From Phycisphaerales bacterium (GTDB lineage Bacteria > Planctomycetota > Phycisphaerae > UBA1845 > UTPLA1), in contig JAKSDK010001241.1 of NCBI GenBank assembly GCA_022360095.1, positions 1 through 36,773 of the forward strand: 36,773 nt of DNA, read 5' to 3'. Made by a program: the position numbers and the translations under genes. Shown in pieces: positions 7,684 through 17,117 of this stretch. The notes below the pieces were generated by a model, which was not told where the DNA came from, searched no databases, and saw only the letters and a list, made by a program, of their open reading frames with translations. How positions within the stretch are numbered: the first letter of the stretch is position 1; each line of letters starts with the position of its first letter.

Positions 7684-10600
7684 TTGGAATCATCCGATCA
7701 ACTCACCCGCGCCGGCTCCGAGCGGAGCTTGATCCGCGCTGCGCGCGAGTTAGTCGGTGGCTCGTGTCATGGTGTGCATACGGGTGTCCCAAGCCATGTT
7801 GCCGCACCTCCCGGCTACGAATTTGTCCGAGAATTGCATCGCGGGGGGCAAGGCGTCGTCTACCAGGCATTCCAGGAGTCGACCGGCCGTGACGTGGCCA
7901 TTAAGTTCCTGCGTCACGGCGAAGTCAGCACGGTCACGGAACAGGCTCGGCTGCGCCGTGAAGTCCAAATTCTCGCGCAGCTTCGCCATCCGTCGATCGT
8001 CACGATCCATGACAGCGGCCGTGTTGGCGGGCTCGATTATTTCGTCATGGACTACATCGAAGGCCGGCCGATCAACTTCTTTGTGTCGCAGGCGGAACCG
8101 TCTCAGGGCGAAATGGCCGTGCTCTTTATGCGAATTGCTGAAGCCGTGCAATCCGCCCATCTTCGCGGCGTGATTCATCGCGATCTCAAACCGGCGAACA
8201 TTCTCGTCGACAATACCGGTGTTCCTCACGTTGTTGACTTCGGGCTTGCAAAGCTCAGTGATTCGTCGCACGACGCGACGATGCTCACACAAGACGGCCA
8301 GTTCATTGGTTCACTGTTTTGGACAGCTCCGGAGCAGGCGCGCGGCCGCCATGATGAGGTCGACGTGAGGACAGATGTTTATTCGCTCGGTGTGGTGTTC
8401 TGGCAGGCACTGACCGGCGAATTCCCCTACAAGATCTCGGGGGACATGGCGGGAACATTGCAGAATATTATCCACGCCGAACCGAGCAAGGCCACCGTGA
8501 GCCGCGTTCGGGTATCCGACGAACTCGAAACAATCCTGCGAAAGTGTCTCGCCAAAGACCCGGAACGGCGTTATCAAAACGCCGGCGAATTGGCGGAGGA
8601 TCTCAAGAACTACCTCGACGGGCGACCGATTCTGGCGCGGCGAGAAAATCCTTGGTACGTCATGTCGAAGTCGATTCGACGTTATCGCGCCGTGTTTGGT
8701 TTGGTTATGGCGATCTTCCTGCTTGCGGTCGGCTCGAGCATCGGATTGGGTGTCCTTTATTCTCGCGCGGAACTTGCCCGGCAGGCGGCTCAATATGGTG
8801 AGTATCGTGCGAATCTGAATGCCGCATCCGCCGGTCTGCTTCCCTACGACTCCGGAAAAGCACAGATCAACCTCGAATTAGCGCATGAGGATCTTCGCGG
8901 ATGGGAATGGTATTTCTTGAAGCGAATCTCCGATGAGAGCATTCTTACATTGCGCAACAGAGGCGTAATTCCATGCGGTGTTGCCTGGACGCAGGATGGT
9001 TCGCGGATTCTCACGGGATTTTTTGACGGCAGGATTATTGTTTGGGATTCGCAAACCGGAAAGAGAATCCAAACGATCAAAGGGCACAGGGATGCCGTGT
9101 TCGACATCACGATCAATGGAGACGGGACTCTTGCAGCCTCCGGCTCTCGTGATCGAACAGTTCGTCTTTGGAATCTCCATGACGGTTCGGAAAAAATGGA
9201 GTTGCGAGCGCCGGAACGTGCCACAGATGTGGATTTCAGCCCGGACGGACGACGAATCACCGCCGCAGCCTCCTACAGTAAGATTGCCGTGGTCTGGGAT
9301 GTTGAAACGGGCGAAGAGTTGTTACGCCTTCCTCCGCACCGACCGTTTCTTCAATCCATCGCTTTCAACCGCGACGCCACCATGATCGCAACCGGTGCAA
9401 CGGAGCAAGCGGGCGGGCAAGGCGAAGCCTCGATTCGTTTGCATAACGCCGAAACCGGCGTCGTGCTACATGAGTTTCCGGCTGACTCGTGGGGCGTCAA
9501 AGAGCTGGCTTTCTCGCCTGATGACCAACGCCTTGCTGCATCGACGACCACGCGCGCGATTCAAATATGGAACGCTGGTGACGTGGCGAGCACACCTCTT
9601 CGATTGACCGACATCGGGAACTTTATCGAAACGCTTGAATTTACGAATGACGCAGCCCGACTCGTCAGCGGCGGCAAGGATGGGCTGGTTCATATTTCCG
9701 ACAGCTTCACCGGTGAGCGAATTGATACGTTCCGTGGACATCGCGGCAACATCAACCGAATCGCGCTCTCTCCGGATGCAACGCGAGCCGTTTCGACGAG
9801 TATGGATGGAACGATCAAGGTCTGGAATCTGAACGAGCATCCCGGACGTCGTGTCTTGAGGGGCCACAGTCATAGCGTTGACTGCGTTGCGTTCAGCCCG
9901 GACGGAAAAATCCTGGTATCGGGCTCCGGTGATGGCAGCCTTCGTGTATGGGAGACATCGACCTGGGAGACCATACGCGTTCTCAATGTTCACGATGGGC
10001 CTGTTAGAGGGGCGTCATTCAGTGCAAACGGATCGATTTTCGCTTCCAGCAATCTTGAACCGGATTCACCGGGGCTGGAGGGCTCCATTATTCTTTGGGA
10101 TGCGGCTTGGAATGCGGAAGTGTTGGCCGAAAGACTACCCAGCGTGATGAAGATGAGCGTTCGTCCTGATGGCCGGGAACTTGTCGCCGCATTAAGCAAT
10201 GGTCAATTAAGAACCTGGGACCTCAAGACCCGTGAGGTCGTTCCCGAAAAAGGTCCTCAGAAAAGAATCGGCGCCGCCGCTTACTCGAACGACAACCGAT
10301 TCCTGGCGGCAACCGTGATTGGGGACGAGGCGATCATCTACGATTCGCATAGCCGTGATGTGTTGAAGACATTGGAGATTCCGTTTGCGGATTCCGAACG
10401 CTACCCACAGGCCGTTTGCTTTTCACCGTCAGACGATTACCTCGTGATCGGCGGCCGATCCGGAGTCACCGTGATCTGGCGAACCGACACATGGGAGCAA
10501 GTTGGCCAAATCGGTGAATCGGGCGACGCTCAAGTAAGGTCCCTGGTCTTCGCCCCAGGCGGTGATCGTCTTTTTGTGGGGACGACCCTTGGCGTCACGA

Positions 10601-10743
10601 TTGTCAACACTGCGACATGGTCGGGATTGTTGACGATTCGCGATGTATCCGGCGTTTACTCGGTCGCGATGAGCCCGGACGGAAATGACCTTGCCGCCAG
10701 TTCAAGTGACGGAACCGTTCGCATCTGGAGCAAGGAGCGTTAG
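7684..10743 (+). CDS. Membrane Ser/Thr protein kinase with WD40 sensor domain
   Basis: Starts at TTG 7684 with AGAAAGG about 7 bases upstream; no good ATG lies near. In the 1019-residue product, a Hanks-type kinase domain spans about 45-310: glycine loop HRGGQGVVY (52-60), Lys74 in VAIK, HRD at 165-167, DFG at 185-187 and a TAPEQ activation-segment end. All key residues are present, so it should be active. One transmembrane helix lies at about 336-359. The remaining 650 residues are WD40 repeats (repeated SPDG and IxVW signatures), predicted to form one or two beta-propellers on the far side of the membrane. By analogy with related PknB-WD40 kinases it probably senses protein contacts and signals to the sigma factor encoded just upstream. 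The pair is likely one operon. Confidence 0.92.
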   Translation: MESSDQLTRAGSERSLIRAARELVGGSCHGVHTGVPSHVAAPPGYEFVRELHRGGQGVVYQAFQESTGRDVAIKFLRHGEVSTVTEQARLRREVQILAQLRHPSIVTIHDSGRVGGLDYFVMDYIEGRPINFFVSQAEPSQGEMAVLFMRIAEAVQSAHLRGVIHRDLKPANILVDNTGVPHVVDFGLAKLSDSSHDATMLTQDGQFIGSLFWTAPEQARGRHDEVDVRTDVYSLGVVFWQALTGEFPYKISGDMAGTLQNIIHAEPSKATVSRVRVSDELETILRKCLAKDPERRYQNAGELAEDLKNYLDGRPILARRENPWYVMSKSIRRYRAVFGLVMAIFLLAVGSSIGLGVLYSRAELARQAAQYGEYRANLNAASAGLLPYDSGKAQINLELAHEDLRGWEWYFLKRISDESILTLRNRGVIPCGVAWTQDGSRILTGFFDGRIIVWDSQTGKRIQTIKGHRDAVFDITINGDGTLAASGSRDRTVRLWNLHDGSEKMELRAPERATDVDFSPDGRRITAAASYSKIAVVWDVETGEELLRLPPHRPFLQSIAFNRDATMIATGATEQAGGQGEASIRLHNAETGVVLHEFPADSWGVKELAFSPDDQRLAASTTTRAIQIWNAGDVASTPLRLTDIGNFIETLEFTNDAARLVSGGKDGLVHISDSFTGERIDTFRGHRGNINRIALSPDATRAVSTSMDGTIKVWNLNEHPGRRVLRGHSHSVDCVAFSPDGKILVSGSGDGSLRVWETSTWETIRVLNVHDGPVRGASFSANGSIFASSNLEPDSPGLEGSIILWDAAWNAEVLAERLPSVMKMSVRPDGRELVAALSNGQLRTWDLKTREVVPEKGPQKRIGAAAYSNDNRFLAATVIGDEAIIYDSHSRDVLKTLEIPFADSERYPQAVCFSPSDDYLVIGGRSGVTVIWRTDTWEQVGQIGESGDAQVRSLVFAPGGDRLFVGTTLGVTIVNTATWSGLLTIRDVSGVYSVAMSPDGNDLAASSSDGTVRIWSKER

Positions 10744-10776
10744 GGTTTCTCGCGTCTCATTTCCTAGGCTCCATGC

Positions 10777-11269
10777 TCAGTTCGACATAAGAGTTGAATC
10801 CACGAAGCCCTGAATGTCGTCGCCGTTCGCCTGTCCGTCAGCGTCGAAGTCGGAGGCCGCAATGTGTGAGGCTTTGGTGTCCATGCCCAGAAGGACTGCG
10901 ATGAATATGATCATGTCGTTCATGTCGGCCGCTCCGTTGCAGTTGAGATCACCGGGGATGAGACAGACCAAAGCGCCGCCGAGTGCGTCGTCAATCACTG
11001 CGCCCTGATCGTCCAGACTCTCATAGTAATATTGCAGCCGTTGAGGATGGGCGTCGAACCTGCACCAAGACTGAGCATTCGAACGTAGAGCACTTCGCAA
11101 ATAGAACCGGGCGAGTTATCGAATCCGTTGCCGAAATCGACCGTGACGCCGGGCTCGACGCGCAGGGTGTCCTCGCGAAGTTGTCGTCGAACCCAGTCGG
11201 ACTGACGCCGCGGTCTTCACCGGCCAATTCAAACGCCTGGTTTGTTCCGTCGAGCGTCAAACCGGGAAC
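10777..11269 (-). pseudogene. Frameshifted, truncated dockerin-type relic
   Basis: Read on the minus strand, three frames join into one sensible protein. 11269 to about 11178 encodes LTLDGTNQAFELAGEDRG and FDDN. The next frame, to about 11031, encodes REDTLRVEPGVTVDFGNGFD and LYVRMLSLGAGST. The last frame, to the TGA at 10777-10779, encodes YYESLDDQGAVID and a dockerin-like end with GDLNCNGAADMNDM and DFDADGQANGDDIQGF. The first frame meets a TAG at 11270-11272, so the 5' part and signal peptide are gone. It lies between two convergent kinase genes. Either a dead copy of a secreted dockerin-type protein, or, less likely, two sequencing indels in an already truncated gene. Confidence 0.7.
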
Positions 11270-11350
11270 CTAGAGATATGGCAATGAGAAGATACTCGGA
11301 GGGACCGGCGGCTGGCTGGGAGTCTCGCGGAGGCGGGGCGCCGACAGCGA

Positions 11351-14300
11351 CTATTCTTGTGATTGATACATCGCCAGTTGGCGCTCGTATGCGTTGCGCT
11401 GTTCGTCCGGTGCATCCGGTGAAAGAAGTGCAATCGCCTTCTGTTGTGTTTCAATCGCTCCCTGCACATCCCCAGTCTTGTATTGCGCCAGTGCCAGATA
11501 AGTCAATAAGGTGTCGACTTCATGGTTTGTCATTCGGCAGGATTCGGCCGCCAGTTCAAGCGCGGCATGAGGTTCACGCAAGTCGGCCGGCACGACTTCG
11601 AGTAGTGCTTTTGCACATGCGATCTTCTCCTCGGCCGTCGCGTCGTCTCTTGACGCGAGTTCCTTTTCAATCGCCAACCGTTCGGCAGCAAGCGACCGGG
11701 CCAAATCGAGCCTGCCTTGAGCGTCATAGACCTTTTCGAGGCTGAACATGATTCTCCTCGTCCCGGGATTATGGGGACCGAGGGTTCGCCGGAGCGTTTC
11801 GAGAAGTTTGACGTAGGTTTCCTCTGAATCGGCATAGTGCTCTTGCAAGTACTGCATCCGCGCCAGGCTTTCCATCACGAGCAGAGTTTGAGGATGTTCA
11901 TCGCCGAACACTCGTCTTTGAATTTCATAGAGTCGCGTGTTTGTGGATTCCGCTTCGTTGAGTTTTCCTTTCTTATTATAGACCCAACCGAGTAGATGCA
12001 TGACATGCAAGGTGATGATGTGTTCCGCCCCGTGTTCACGTTCCGCGGTGACCAGGATACCCTTTAGCAACTGCTCCGCTTCATCGAGGCGGTTCAGTCC
12101 AATATATGCATTGGCGAGATTCGACATTGTTCTGATTCTACTGAGGTGTGTCTTGCCAAGTACGCGCTTCTCAATACGCGCTATTTTGTCGAACGCCTCC
12201 GCCGCCACCTCATATTTCCCTTCCTCAAGGCAGAGCAACGCGAAGTCGTTCATCAATCCCAGTGTGTCCGGATGGTCCTCGCCGAACACGTTTCGGCAGA
12301 TCTTCAATGCCTCGGTATAGTGCGATCGGGCTTCCCGAAATCGCCCCTTTTGTACAAGGATTTCACCGAGGCCCGTCAAGAAGAAGGTTTTTTGCGCATC
12401 ACCGTCGGGCAGCGTGCGACGCGCTACGGAAAGCCACTCGGTCAGCAGCGCTTCCGCCTCGTCCAGCTTGTTTTCGCGTATCAAAGACAAGGCGAGGTTG
12501 CCGGCACTTATTATTGTATCGCGATTTTCATCCCCGAGAATGCGACGACGCAATGCAAAAACTTCGGCAAACAGATCTGACGCTTCGCTACTGCGGCTTT
12601 GTTCGACATAAAGTGCGGCAAGATTGTTTTTCGATAAAAGCGTTATTGAATGTTCGGGGCCCAGATGTCGTGAGGCTGCATCGAGCGCTTCGAGATACAC
12701 CCGCTCAGCCTCCTTTTCACGCCCGAGACTACTATAAAGAATCGCAAGATGGTTCGCGGATTGGATGGATTGTGGTTTGTCAGCACCCACGTTTTCCGAC
12801 CAGAGTTCGCATGCTCGTTTCAAGTGTGGTTCGGCTGATTCATATTCGCCAAGGGAGTAATACGTCACGCCCAGCGTCTCCCGAATGGATGCTTCGACGA
12901 GCGGCTTGCCGTCAAACCGACCATCGGGCGCTGTGGCGGCCTCGATCTCCTCAGCGGCCGCATCGAGTACATCTCGCATCGAGATATGACGGCCCTTTCC
13001 CTTTTCGGCGGAGGGTGCGACCGCTGCAAGTAGATCGTTATTGAGGAATTCGTTGACGGCACTGGCGATTTCCGCCTGCAACTTCGCTTCGGCGGCCTCC
13101 GCCTCAGCTCGCAGGCCAGCACTCCGAGCGCGGGCCCAGCCCAGGGACGTGCCGATGACCCCCATGATCAGCGTGACAAACAAAACGGCGCCCATGATGA
13201 CGCTGCCACGATGACGCCGCACGAACTTCCTCAGCTTGTAAGCGGCGCTCGGCGGTGACGCGATGACCGGTTCGTCGTCGAGGTGCCGTCGAATATCGGC
13301 CGCCAGTTCCGATGCGGATGCGTAGCGCCGTGCGGGGTCCTTGTCGATAGCCTTCATCGTGATCCAGTCAAGATCGCCGGATAACAATCGATGCATTGTC
13401 TTTCGATCGATGCGTCGCGCCTCGCAGATGCTTCCGGATTCGGCGCCGAGCGATTGGAAGCGCGTGCTGGGCTTCGAAGGTTCGACTTCGCGAATGATAC
13501 GTTGTATTTCTGCGTAGCCAGCCTGGTATAAGTCTTCGGTTTCAAACGGAAGAACGCCGACGATCATCTCGTAGAGCAGAACGCCGAGCGAATAAACGTC
13601 CGTACGCGCATCGACGTCGATCGCCGTGAGCTCCGCCTGCTCTGGGCTCATGTAGGCGGGCGTTCCGATTATGACTCCGTGTTCGGTGAATATCGTCTGC
13701 TCCGCCAGGCGCTGCTCCGTGGCTTTTGCCACGCCGAAGTCGATCACCTTGGGAACCGGTTCGCCTTCTTCGCGCATCACCAGCACATTGGACGGCTTGA
13801 TGTCGCGATGAATGATTCCTTTTTGATGCGCGTGTTGAATTGCGTTGCATACCTGAATGAAAAGTGCGAGCCGCGCTTCCAGCGTCAGGCTGTGCGCATC
13901 GCAGAATTTCGCAATCGGTTCACCCGCAACGTGCTCCATGACGAAGTAAGGCCGGCCGGTTTCCATTGCACCGGCTTCAAAAACACGGGCGACATTTCGA
14001 TGATCCAGCAAGGCGAGCGCCTGTCGCTCCGCATTGAAGCGAGCGACAACCGTCTTTGTATCCATACCGAGTTTGATCAGTTTGAGCGCGACCCGACGGC
14101 GGATGGGGCGCGACTGCTCTGCCAGATAGACGACACCCATGCCGCCTTCGCCGATTTGTCGGATGATGCGGTAATCGCCGATCGAATCAGGTGTTTCGTC
14201 GATCGTCGGAGTCGCCTTGAGCGTCACGGGGGCGACCTTGAGGAAATCGCTCTTGTTCTCATGGGCTTCGAGCATGCGCAGGAGCTTTTGAAGCAGCGGC

Positions 14301-14407
14301 GTGTCCTCACCGCATTCGGCGCGGAGCCAGGTTTCGCGCTCCTCCGATGGCTTCGACAGGGCGGCTGCAAAGAGCGTTTTGATACGACTTAGATTTGCCT
14401 TGACCAA
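11351..14407 (-). CDS. Membrane Ser/Thr protein kinase with TPR domain
   Basis: The preferred start is TTG 14407: GGAG lies 7 bases upstream, and the product then begins MVKANLSRIKTLF, the usual N-terminus of planctomycete kinases of this kind. A GTG at 14494, 9 bases after the sigma stop, is the alternative but has no ribosome binding site. In the 1018-residue protein the kinase domain spans about 78-370: glycine loop GEGGMGVVY, catalytic Lys109 (VALKLIK), HRD 200-202, DFG 223-225 and MSPEQ. A transmembrane helix follows (GAVLFVTLIMGVIGTSLGW). After a coiled, Ala/Glu-rich linker come about ten tetratricopeptide repeats. Residues 5-55 form the small helical domain often seen before the kinase. 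It is 96 bases downstream of an ECF sigma gene and is probably its signalling partner. Confidence 0.9.
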   Translation of the reverse strand: MVKANLSRIKTLFAAALSKPSEERETWLRAECGEDTPLLQKLLRMLEAHENKSDFLKVAPVTLKATPTIDETPDSIGDYRIIRQIGEGGMGVVYLAEQSRPIRRRVALKLIKLGMDTKTVVARFNAERQALALLDHRNVARVFEAGAMETGRPYFVMEHVAGEPIAKFCDAHSLTLEARLALFIQVCNAIQHAHQKGIIHRDIKPSNVLVMREEGEPVPKVIDFGVAKATEQRLAEQTIFTEHGVIIGTPAYMSPEQAELTAIDVDARTDVYSLGVLLYEMIVGVLPFETEDLYQAGYAEIQRIIREVEPSKPSTRFQSLGAESGSICEARRIDRKTMHRLLSGDLDWITMKAIDKDPARRYASASELAADIRRHLDDEPVIASPPSAAYKLRKFVRRHRGSVIMGAVLFVTLIMGVIGTSLGWARARSAGLRAEAEAAEAKLQAEIASAVNEFLNNDLLAAVAPSAEKGKGRHISMRDVLDAAAEEIEAATAPDGRFDGKPLVEASIRETLGVTYYSLGEYESAEPHLKRACELWSENVGADKPQSIQSANHLAILYSSLGREKEAERVYLEALDAASRHLGPEHSITLLSKNNLAALYVEQSRSSEASDLFAEVFALRRRILGDENRDTIISAGNLALSLIRENKLDEAEALLTEWLSVARRTLPDGDAQKTFFLTGLGEILVQKGRFREARSHYTEALKICRNVFGEDHPDTLGLMNDFALLCLEEGKYEVAAEAFDKIARIEKRVLGKTHLSRIRTMSNLANAYIGLNRLDEAEQLLKGILVTAEREHGAEHIITLHVMHLLGWVYNKKGKLNEAESTNTRLYEIQRRVFGDEHPQTLLVMESLARMQYLQEHYADSEETYVKLLETLRRTLGPHNPGTRRIMFSLEKVYDAQGRLDLARSLAAERLAIEKELASRDDATAEEKIACAKALLEVVPADLREPHAALELAAESCRMTNHEVDTLLTYLALAQYKTGDVQGAIETQQKAIALLSPDAPDEQRNAYERQLAMYQSQE

Positions 14408-14503
14408 TGAATGACTCCGATGGCGGTCAGAATCAGAATTTCTCAATGACGTGACACATCGATTGCGTGCGACGCCGTAATGCTTCGATCTCACCGAGGG
14501 CGC

Positions 14504-15073
14504 TTAATCCGTATGCAGTTCATCGTAGAGCCAGGCCTTGGCGCAGGACCATTCACGCTTGACGGTCATCGGAGAGGCGCCCATGATTTCGGCTGTATCC
14601 TCAACGCTCAATCCAGCGAAAAACCTGAGCATGACAACGCGTGCCATGCGCTCGTCTTCCATTTCCATGCGCCGTAAGGCCTCATCAAGGACCACGAAAT
14701 CCACGTCGTTGACACTTTTTCCGTCCACAACGTCGTGGAGGGGGAAACGTTGAAGATCACCGCCCCGCTTAAGGCGGCCACGTTTACGGGCCTGCTCGAC
14801 GAGGACCCTCCGCATCGCCCGGGCGGCTGCTCCGAAAAAGTGACCTCGGCCTTCCCAATGGGTGTCGTGGTTGCCGACGAGCCGGAGATAGGCCTCATGA
14901 ACCAAGGCGGTGGGTTGCAGAGTTTGCCCCGGTTTCTCACGGGCCATCTGCGAAGCCGCGAGTTTTCGTAGTTCGTCATAGACCAACGGTAACAATTCTT
15001 CAGAAGACTTAGCGCCACCGGCATCGATTGCTTTCAAGAGCCGCGTGACTTCACCGGCTTTTTCTCCGCTCAT
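14504..15073 (-). CDS. ECF-type sigma factor of the planctomycete Sig-70_X6 group (second)
   Basis: The 189-residue product matches the TIGR02999-type ECF family well known from Rhodopirellula: LLPLVYDELRKLAASQMARE, LQPTALVHEAYLRLV, HFFGAAARAMRRVLVEQAR and a region 4 with MVMLRFFAGLSVEDTAEIMG-like sequence (here VVMLRFFAGLS) followed by SPMTVKREWSCAKAWLYDEL. Length is normal for the group. Start ATG 15073 has GGGAAG about 6 bases upstream. It belongs to a different ECF subgroup from the 6982 gene, so the two sigma/kinase pairs are not a simple duplication. It is divergent from the secreted-protein operon that begins at 15225, across a 151-bp gap containing a 7-bp inverted repeat. Confidence 0.92.
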   Translation of the reverse strand: MSGEKAGEVTRLLKAIDAGGAKSSEELLPLVYDELRKLAASQMAREKPGQTLQPTALVHEAYLRLVGNHDTHWEGRGHFFGAAARAMRRVLVEQARKRGRLKRGGDLQRFPLHDVVDGKSVNDVDFVVLDEALRRMEMEDERMARVVMLRFFAGLSVEDTAEIMGASPMTVKREWSCAKAWLYDELHTD

Positions 15074-15099
15074 TTTGACTTCCCGAAAAAAAATCGCCG

Positions 15100-15144
15100 A
15101 CTCATGGTCCCTGTTGCCGAGACGCGACGCACTGCTTCATGAGT
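15100..15144. promoter_or_regulatory. Inverted repeat between divergent sigma and secreted-protein genes
   Basis: ACTCATG (15100-15106) and CATGAGT (15138-15144) are perfect inverted copies 31 bases apart, in the only region that can drive both the sigma factor and the 15225 operon. A 7-mer pair can arise by chance; it is offered as a candidate binding site. A TATAAC at 15186-15191 may be the -10 box for the rightward operon, but no good -35 was found. Confidence 0.25.
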
Positions 15145-15224
15145 GGTGAGCTGTGCGACGGACCGGCCTCCGTCGGTGGCTCCATTATAACAAGGCCGGG
15201 TGTCACCTAAAAAAGGTCTTTGAG

Positions 15225-15638
15225 ATGAAGAAGCGGAAATTTCTCTTGCTAATAGGCATCCTCACAACACCGGCCATGACCAGTGCCGTGTCGGTTGCCG
15301 ACGACTACCGGATCAACTGGTACAGCATCGGCGGTGGTGAGAGCAGCGGCAACAAATTTGCACTGATCGGCTCTATCGGTCAACACGATGCGGGACTCAT
15401 GACGGGCGGTGACTACGAACTCTTCGGAGGTTTCATGGCCGTCGCCGCCATCGGCTGCGGTTGCCCGGGTGACATCAATTTCGATGGAGCCGTCAACGGT
15501 CTCGACATCGAGTCATTTATTCAATGCCTCCTGTCGGGTCAGAGATGCGGGTGCGCCGATCTCGACGGCGACGCGAGCTCAGGTCTCGGTGACCTCGAGT
15601 TATTTACAGAAATGTTGTTGTCAGACGAAAACTGTTAA
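15225..15638 (+). CDS. Small secreted dockerin-like protein (second copy)
   Basis: ATG 15225 has AAAGGT about 8 bases upstream and starts a signal peptide (MKKRKFLLLIGILTTPAM). The frame is open upstream to 15153 but without signal or ribosome binding site. The 137-residue protein repeats the plan of 992-1426: YSIGGGESSGNKFALIGSIG, DAGLMTGGDYELFGGF, then GDINFDGAVNGLDIESF and DLDGDASSGLGDLELF calcium-loop motifs with CGC and GCGC cysteine clusters. The two proteins are clearly homologous but diverged, and each sits next to an FTYQG-domain protein. The conserved GGGES to GGF module is probably a small beta-sandwich of unknown role; the dockerin-like end suggests docking to another surface protein. 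First gene of a three-gene operon. Confidence 0.87.
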   Translation: MKKRKFLLLIGILTTPAMTSAVSVADDYRINWYSIGGGESSGNKFALIGSIGQHDAGLMTGGDYELFGGFMAVAAIGCGCPGDINFDGAVNGLDIESFIQCLLSGQRCGCADLDGDASSGLGDLELFTEMLLSDENC

Positions 15639-15671
15639 CAAAACAACAAATGATTCACAGAAGGAAATGTT

Positions 15672-17084
15672 ATGAACACAATTCAAAGACAATTTGCTGT
15701 CACGGCTTTGATGGTGACGATTTCTGCCGCCTTCGCGCAGGTGCCTTTGGGAAGTGAGTTCACTTATCAGGGACGACTGAAGTTTCTCGACCAACCGTTG
15801 AACGGCACTGCAGACATCGAGTTCACGCTATGGGATGCGGACTCGGCCGGGAACATGATCGGCGTCACCCAGTCGATGAGTGCGGTCTCGGTTGAGGAGG
15901 GCCTCTTTACCGTCGCCCTCGACTTCGGCCCCGCAGCCTTTAATGGGGACGCGCGATGGTTGGAGGTAGCGGTCCGTCACCCGGCAGGCAGCGGGGGGTA
16001 TACAATACTCAATCCCCGGCAGCCGCTCACGGCCGCGCCTTACGCGCTACAGACGCGAGGCATTCTCGTCGATGACACCGGTCGTGTCGCCATCAACGGT
16101 GACATCACGCCCATTCCCAACTCAGGGCTCGATGTGCACGGTGGTCACGTTATCGTGGATAACAACTTTGGAATCTTCTCACTTAATAGTGATGGAATCG
16201 GGTTCGGGGCCGGGCTGGATGCGACGCCTAATGATCAGTTGGACCTGTATGCCGGCGGTACCCAACGGGTACGCGTGTTTGGGACAGGCGCCATGCATAT
16301 CGATGGTGAAGTTCAGTCTCTTTCCGGTGGGTTTCGCTTTCCGGACGGCTCACTTCAGACGACCGCCGCCTCCGGGACCGGCAGCAGCATCTGGTCAACC
16401 TCCGGTGTCAATGCTTATTACAGTGGCGGCAATGTCGGCGTTGGCTCCCCGAACTTCGTGAATCCCTTTGTTGCCAGCCGCTATCTGATCGTTAATGGTC
16501 CCAACACAGGTTCCTTCCCGGGGTCTGCTGCGGTTGTGCTCCATGATACGGTGCGTAACCGGCAGTGGTCGGTCGCGATCAATACGGGTGGTGCCTTGCA
16601 GTTGCACAAGTCTGGCGACGGTTCGAACGAAGTGATTCTTCCAGTCTTACGTCTCCTTGGCGGCAGCGACATCGCTGAGCCGTTCAACGTGAACGGCGGT
16701 GAGAAGGTCGAGCCTGGAATGGTCGTGACGATAGACCCGGACAAGCCCGGCACAATGCGCGTCGCCTCGAAGGCCCATGACAAGACCGTCGCGGGAATCA
16801 TCAGCGGCGCTGGCGGCGTGAACGTCGGCATGACCCTCTCGCAATCCGAAACGATCGCCGATGGCGAACATCCCGTTGCGTTGACGGGACGCGTTTACTG
16901 CTATGTCGATGCAGATGCCAACGGCGGAATTGTCCCGGGCGACATGTTGACGACCTCCAACACTCCGGGACATGCAATGAAAGTCATCGATCATCATCGC
17001 GCGGCCGGCGCGATCATCGGCAAGGCGATGTCATCGCTGGAAAATGGCCGCGGCCTGGTCCTCGTGCTCGTTAACCTTCAGTAG
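15672..17084 (+). CDS. Exported FTYQG-domain protein with fibre-like C-terminal domain
   Basis: Start ATG 15672 has GAAGGAA about 6 bases upstream and lies 33 bases after the preceding gene. The 470-residue product has a signal peptide ending in FAQ and the same FTYQGRL domain (about 30-130) as the two beta-roll proteins. The middle section is short (DVHGGHVIVDNNFG, then IHIDGEV-like beta repeats). The C-terminal domain from about residue 330 reads GGSDIAEPFNV, VEPGMVVTIDP, VAGIISGAGGVN, ALTGRVYCYVDA, GDMLTTSNTPGHAMKV and GKAMSSLENGRGLVLVLVNL. This ending is widespread in bacterial exported proteins and resembles, distantly, self-cleaving tail domains of phage appendage proteins (Peptidase_G2 type). 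Autoproteolysis here is only a guess. It lacks the long GGGxxN array and probably makes a short surface appendage or cap. Confidence 0.82.
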   Translation: MNTIQRQFAVTALMVTISAAFAQVPLGSEFTYQGRLKFLDQPLNGTADIEFTLWDADSAGNMIGVTQSMSAVSVEEGLFTVALDFGPAAFNGDARWLEVAVRHPAGSGGYTILNPRQPLTAAPYALQTRGILVDDTGRVAINGDITPIPNSGLDVHGGHVIVDNNFGIFSLNSDGIGFGAGLDATPNDQLDLYAGGTQRVRVFGTGAMHIDGEVQSLSGGFRFPDGSLQTTAASGTGSSIWSTSGVNAYYSGGNVGVGSPNFVNPFVASRYLIVNGPNTGSFPGSAAVVLHDTVRNRQWSVAINTGGALQLHKSGDGSNEVILPVLRLLGGSDIAEPFNVNGGEKVEPGMVVTIDPDKPGTMRVASKAHDKTVAGIISGAGGVNVGMTLSQSETIADGEHPVALTGRVYCYVDADANGGIVPGDMLTTSNTPGHAMKVIDHHRAAGAIIGKAMSSLENGRGLVLVLVNLQ

Positions 17085-17117
17085 TCCGGTTCGGATTCAC
17101 CTTGATGGAGAACCAAA

